A stretch of 5,246 bases of DNA. It comes from Pseudomonadota bacterium (lineage in GTDB: Bacteria > Pseudomonadota > Alphaproteobacteria > UBA2136 > UBA6156). The stretch lies in assembly GCA_009927255.1 (NCBI GenBank), contig RFNJ01000166.1, forward strand, positions 1 to 5,246, given 5' to 3'. A program made the position numbers and the translations under genes. Shown in pieces: positions 5,073 through 5,246 of the stretch (its first letter is position 1; each line of letters begins with the position of its first letter). The notes beneath the pieces were generated by a model that was given only the letters and a program-made list of their open reading frames with translations, did not search any database and was not told the origin of the DNA.

Positions 5073-5246
5073 CTATTCCACCATTTTTCCCAACAGGGAT
5101 TTTGGGCCCGCGTGGGTGATGTGGACTTGGACGGTTTGGCCGATGGGCATTTGCTGCGGGGTGAGGGTTGGGCTGACTTCCACATTCACGGGGATGTTGT
5201 GCGGGTTGCGGCCGCGTAGTTGGTGCGGGCGGCCCCCTTGGCCTTC
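5073..5246 (-). CDS. miaB: tRNA-2-methylthio-N6-dimethylallyladenosine synthase, C-terminal fragment (5' end outside window)
   Basis: Only the last 57 codons are inside the window, reading from the right edge to the TAG at 5075-5073. They encode EGQGGRPHQLRGRNPHNIPVN-type sequence followed by GQTVQVHITHAGPKSLLGKMVE. This is the end of a TRAM RNA-binding domain as found at the C terminus of MiaB, a radical-SAM iron-sulfur enzyme that adds the 2-methylthio group to A37 of tRNAs. The catalytic part is not visible, so a related methylthiotransferase such as MtaB or RimO is possible from this fragment alone. The position directly upstream of phoH (15-bp gap) is the standard place for miaB and raises confidence. 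Confidence 0.82.
   Translation of the reverse strand, partial: EGQGGRPHQLRGRNPHNIPVNVEVSPTLTPQQMPIGQTVQVHITHAGPKSLLGKMVE

Overview
The window looks like chromosomal DNA of an alphaproteobacterium. The gene set metK, ybeY, lnt, an XRE-type regulator, phoH and miaB forms a well-known neighbourhood in that class, and the regulator resembles the PhrR/PraR-type proteins found there. I cannot name a genus. Gene density is high, and there is no mobile element, CRISPR array, tRNA or rRNA. No stretch over 300 bases lacks a gene; the two real gaps are 3158-3284 and 3681-3821.

Layout from left to right. metK (S-adenosylmethionine synthetase) lies on the minus strand at 1-1099. Its 3' end is cut by the window edge, and it carries an apparent one-base deletion near 221-227. 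A compact divergent region of about 77 bp (1100-1176) separates it from ybeY (rRNA maturation endonuclease, plus strand, 1177-1710). lnt (apolipoprotein N-acyltransferase, 1694-3157) overlaps the end of ybeY. After an AT-richer gap holding a plausible promoter/operator come an XRE-family HTH regulator (3285-3680), a low-complexity G-rich gap, and an unrecognised 57-residue gene (3822-3995) behind the best Shine-Dalgarno site in the window. On the minus strand, miaB (C-terminal 57 residues, 5073-5246) is followed 15 bp later by phoH (4035-5057), which converges on the small gene.

Functionally this is core housekeeping: methyl-donor supply (MetK), tRNA methylthiolation (MiaB, a SAM consumer), ribosome quality and rRNA processing (YbeY, with the PhoH-family ATPase beside it), and lipoprotein maturation (Lnt). 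The regulator may control itself and its neighbours.

The most notable points are these. (1) The usual alphaproteobacterial order miaB-phoH-ybeY-lnt-HTH-metK appears to have the ybeY-lnt-HTH block inverted in place. (2) There is a strong strand-specific codon bias: plus-strand genes end codons in G/T, minus-strand genes in C/A. (3) An AT-rich orphan small gene sits near one inversion edge. (4) Helically phased half-sites lie in front of the regulator. I found no convincing new multi-gene system; the novelty is in rearrangement, composition and small elements.
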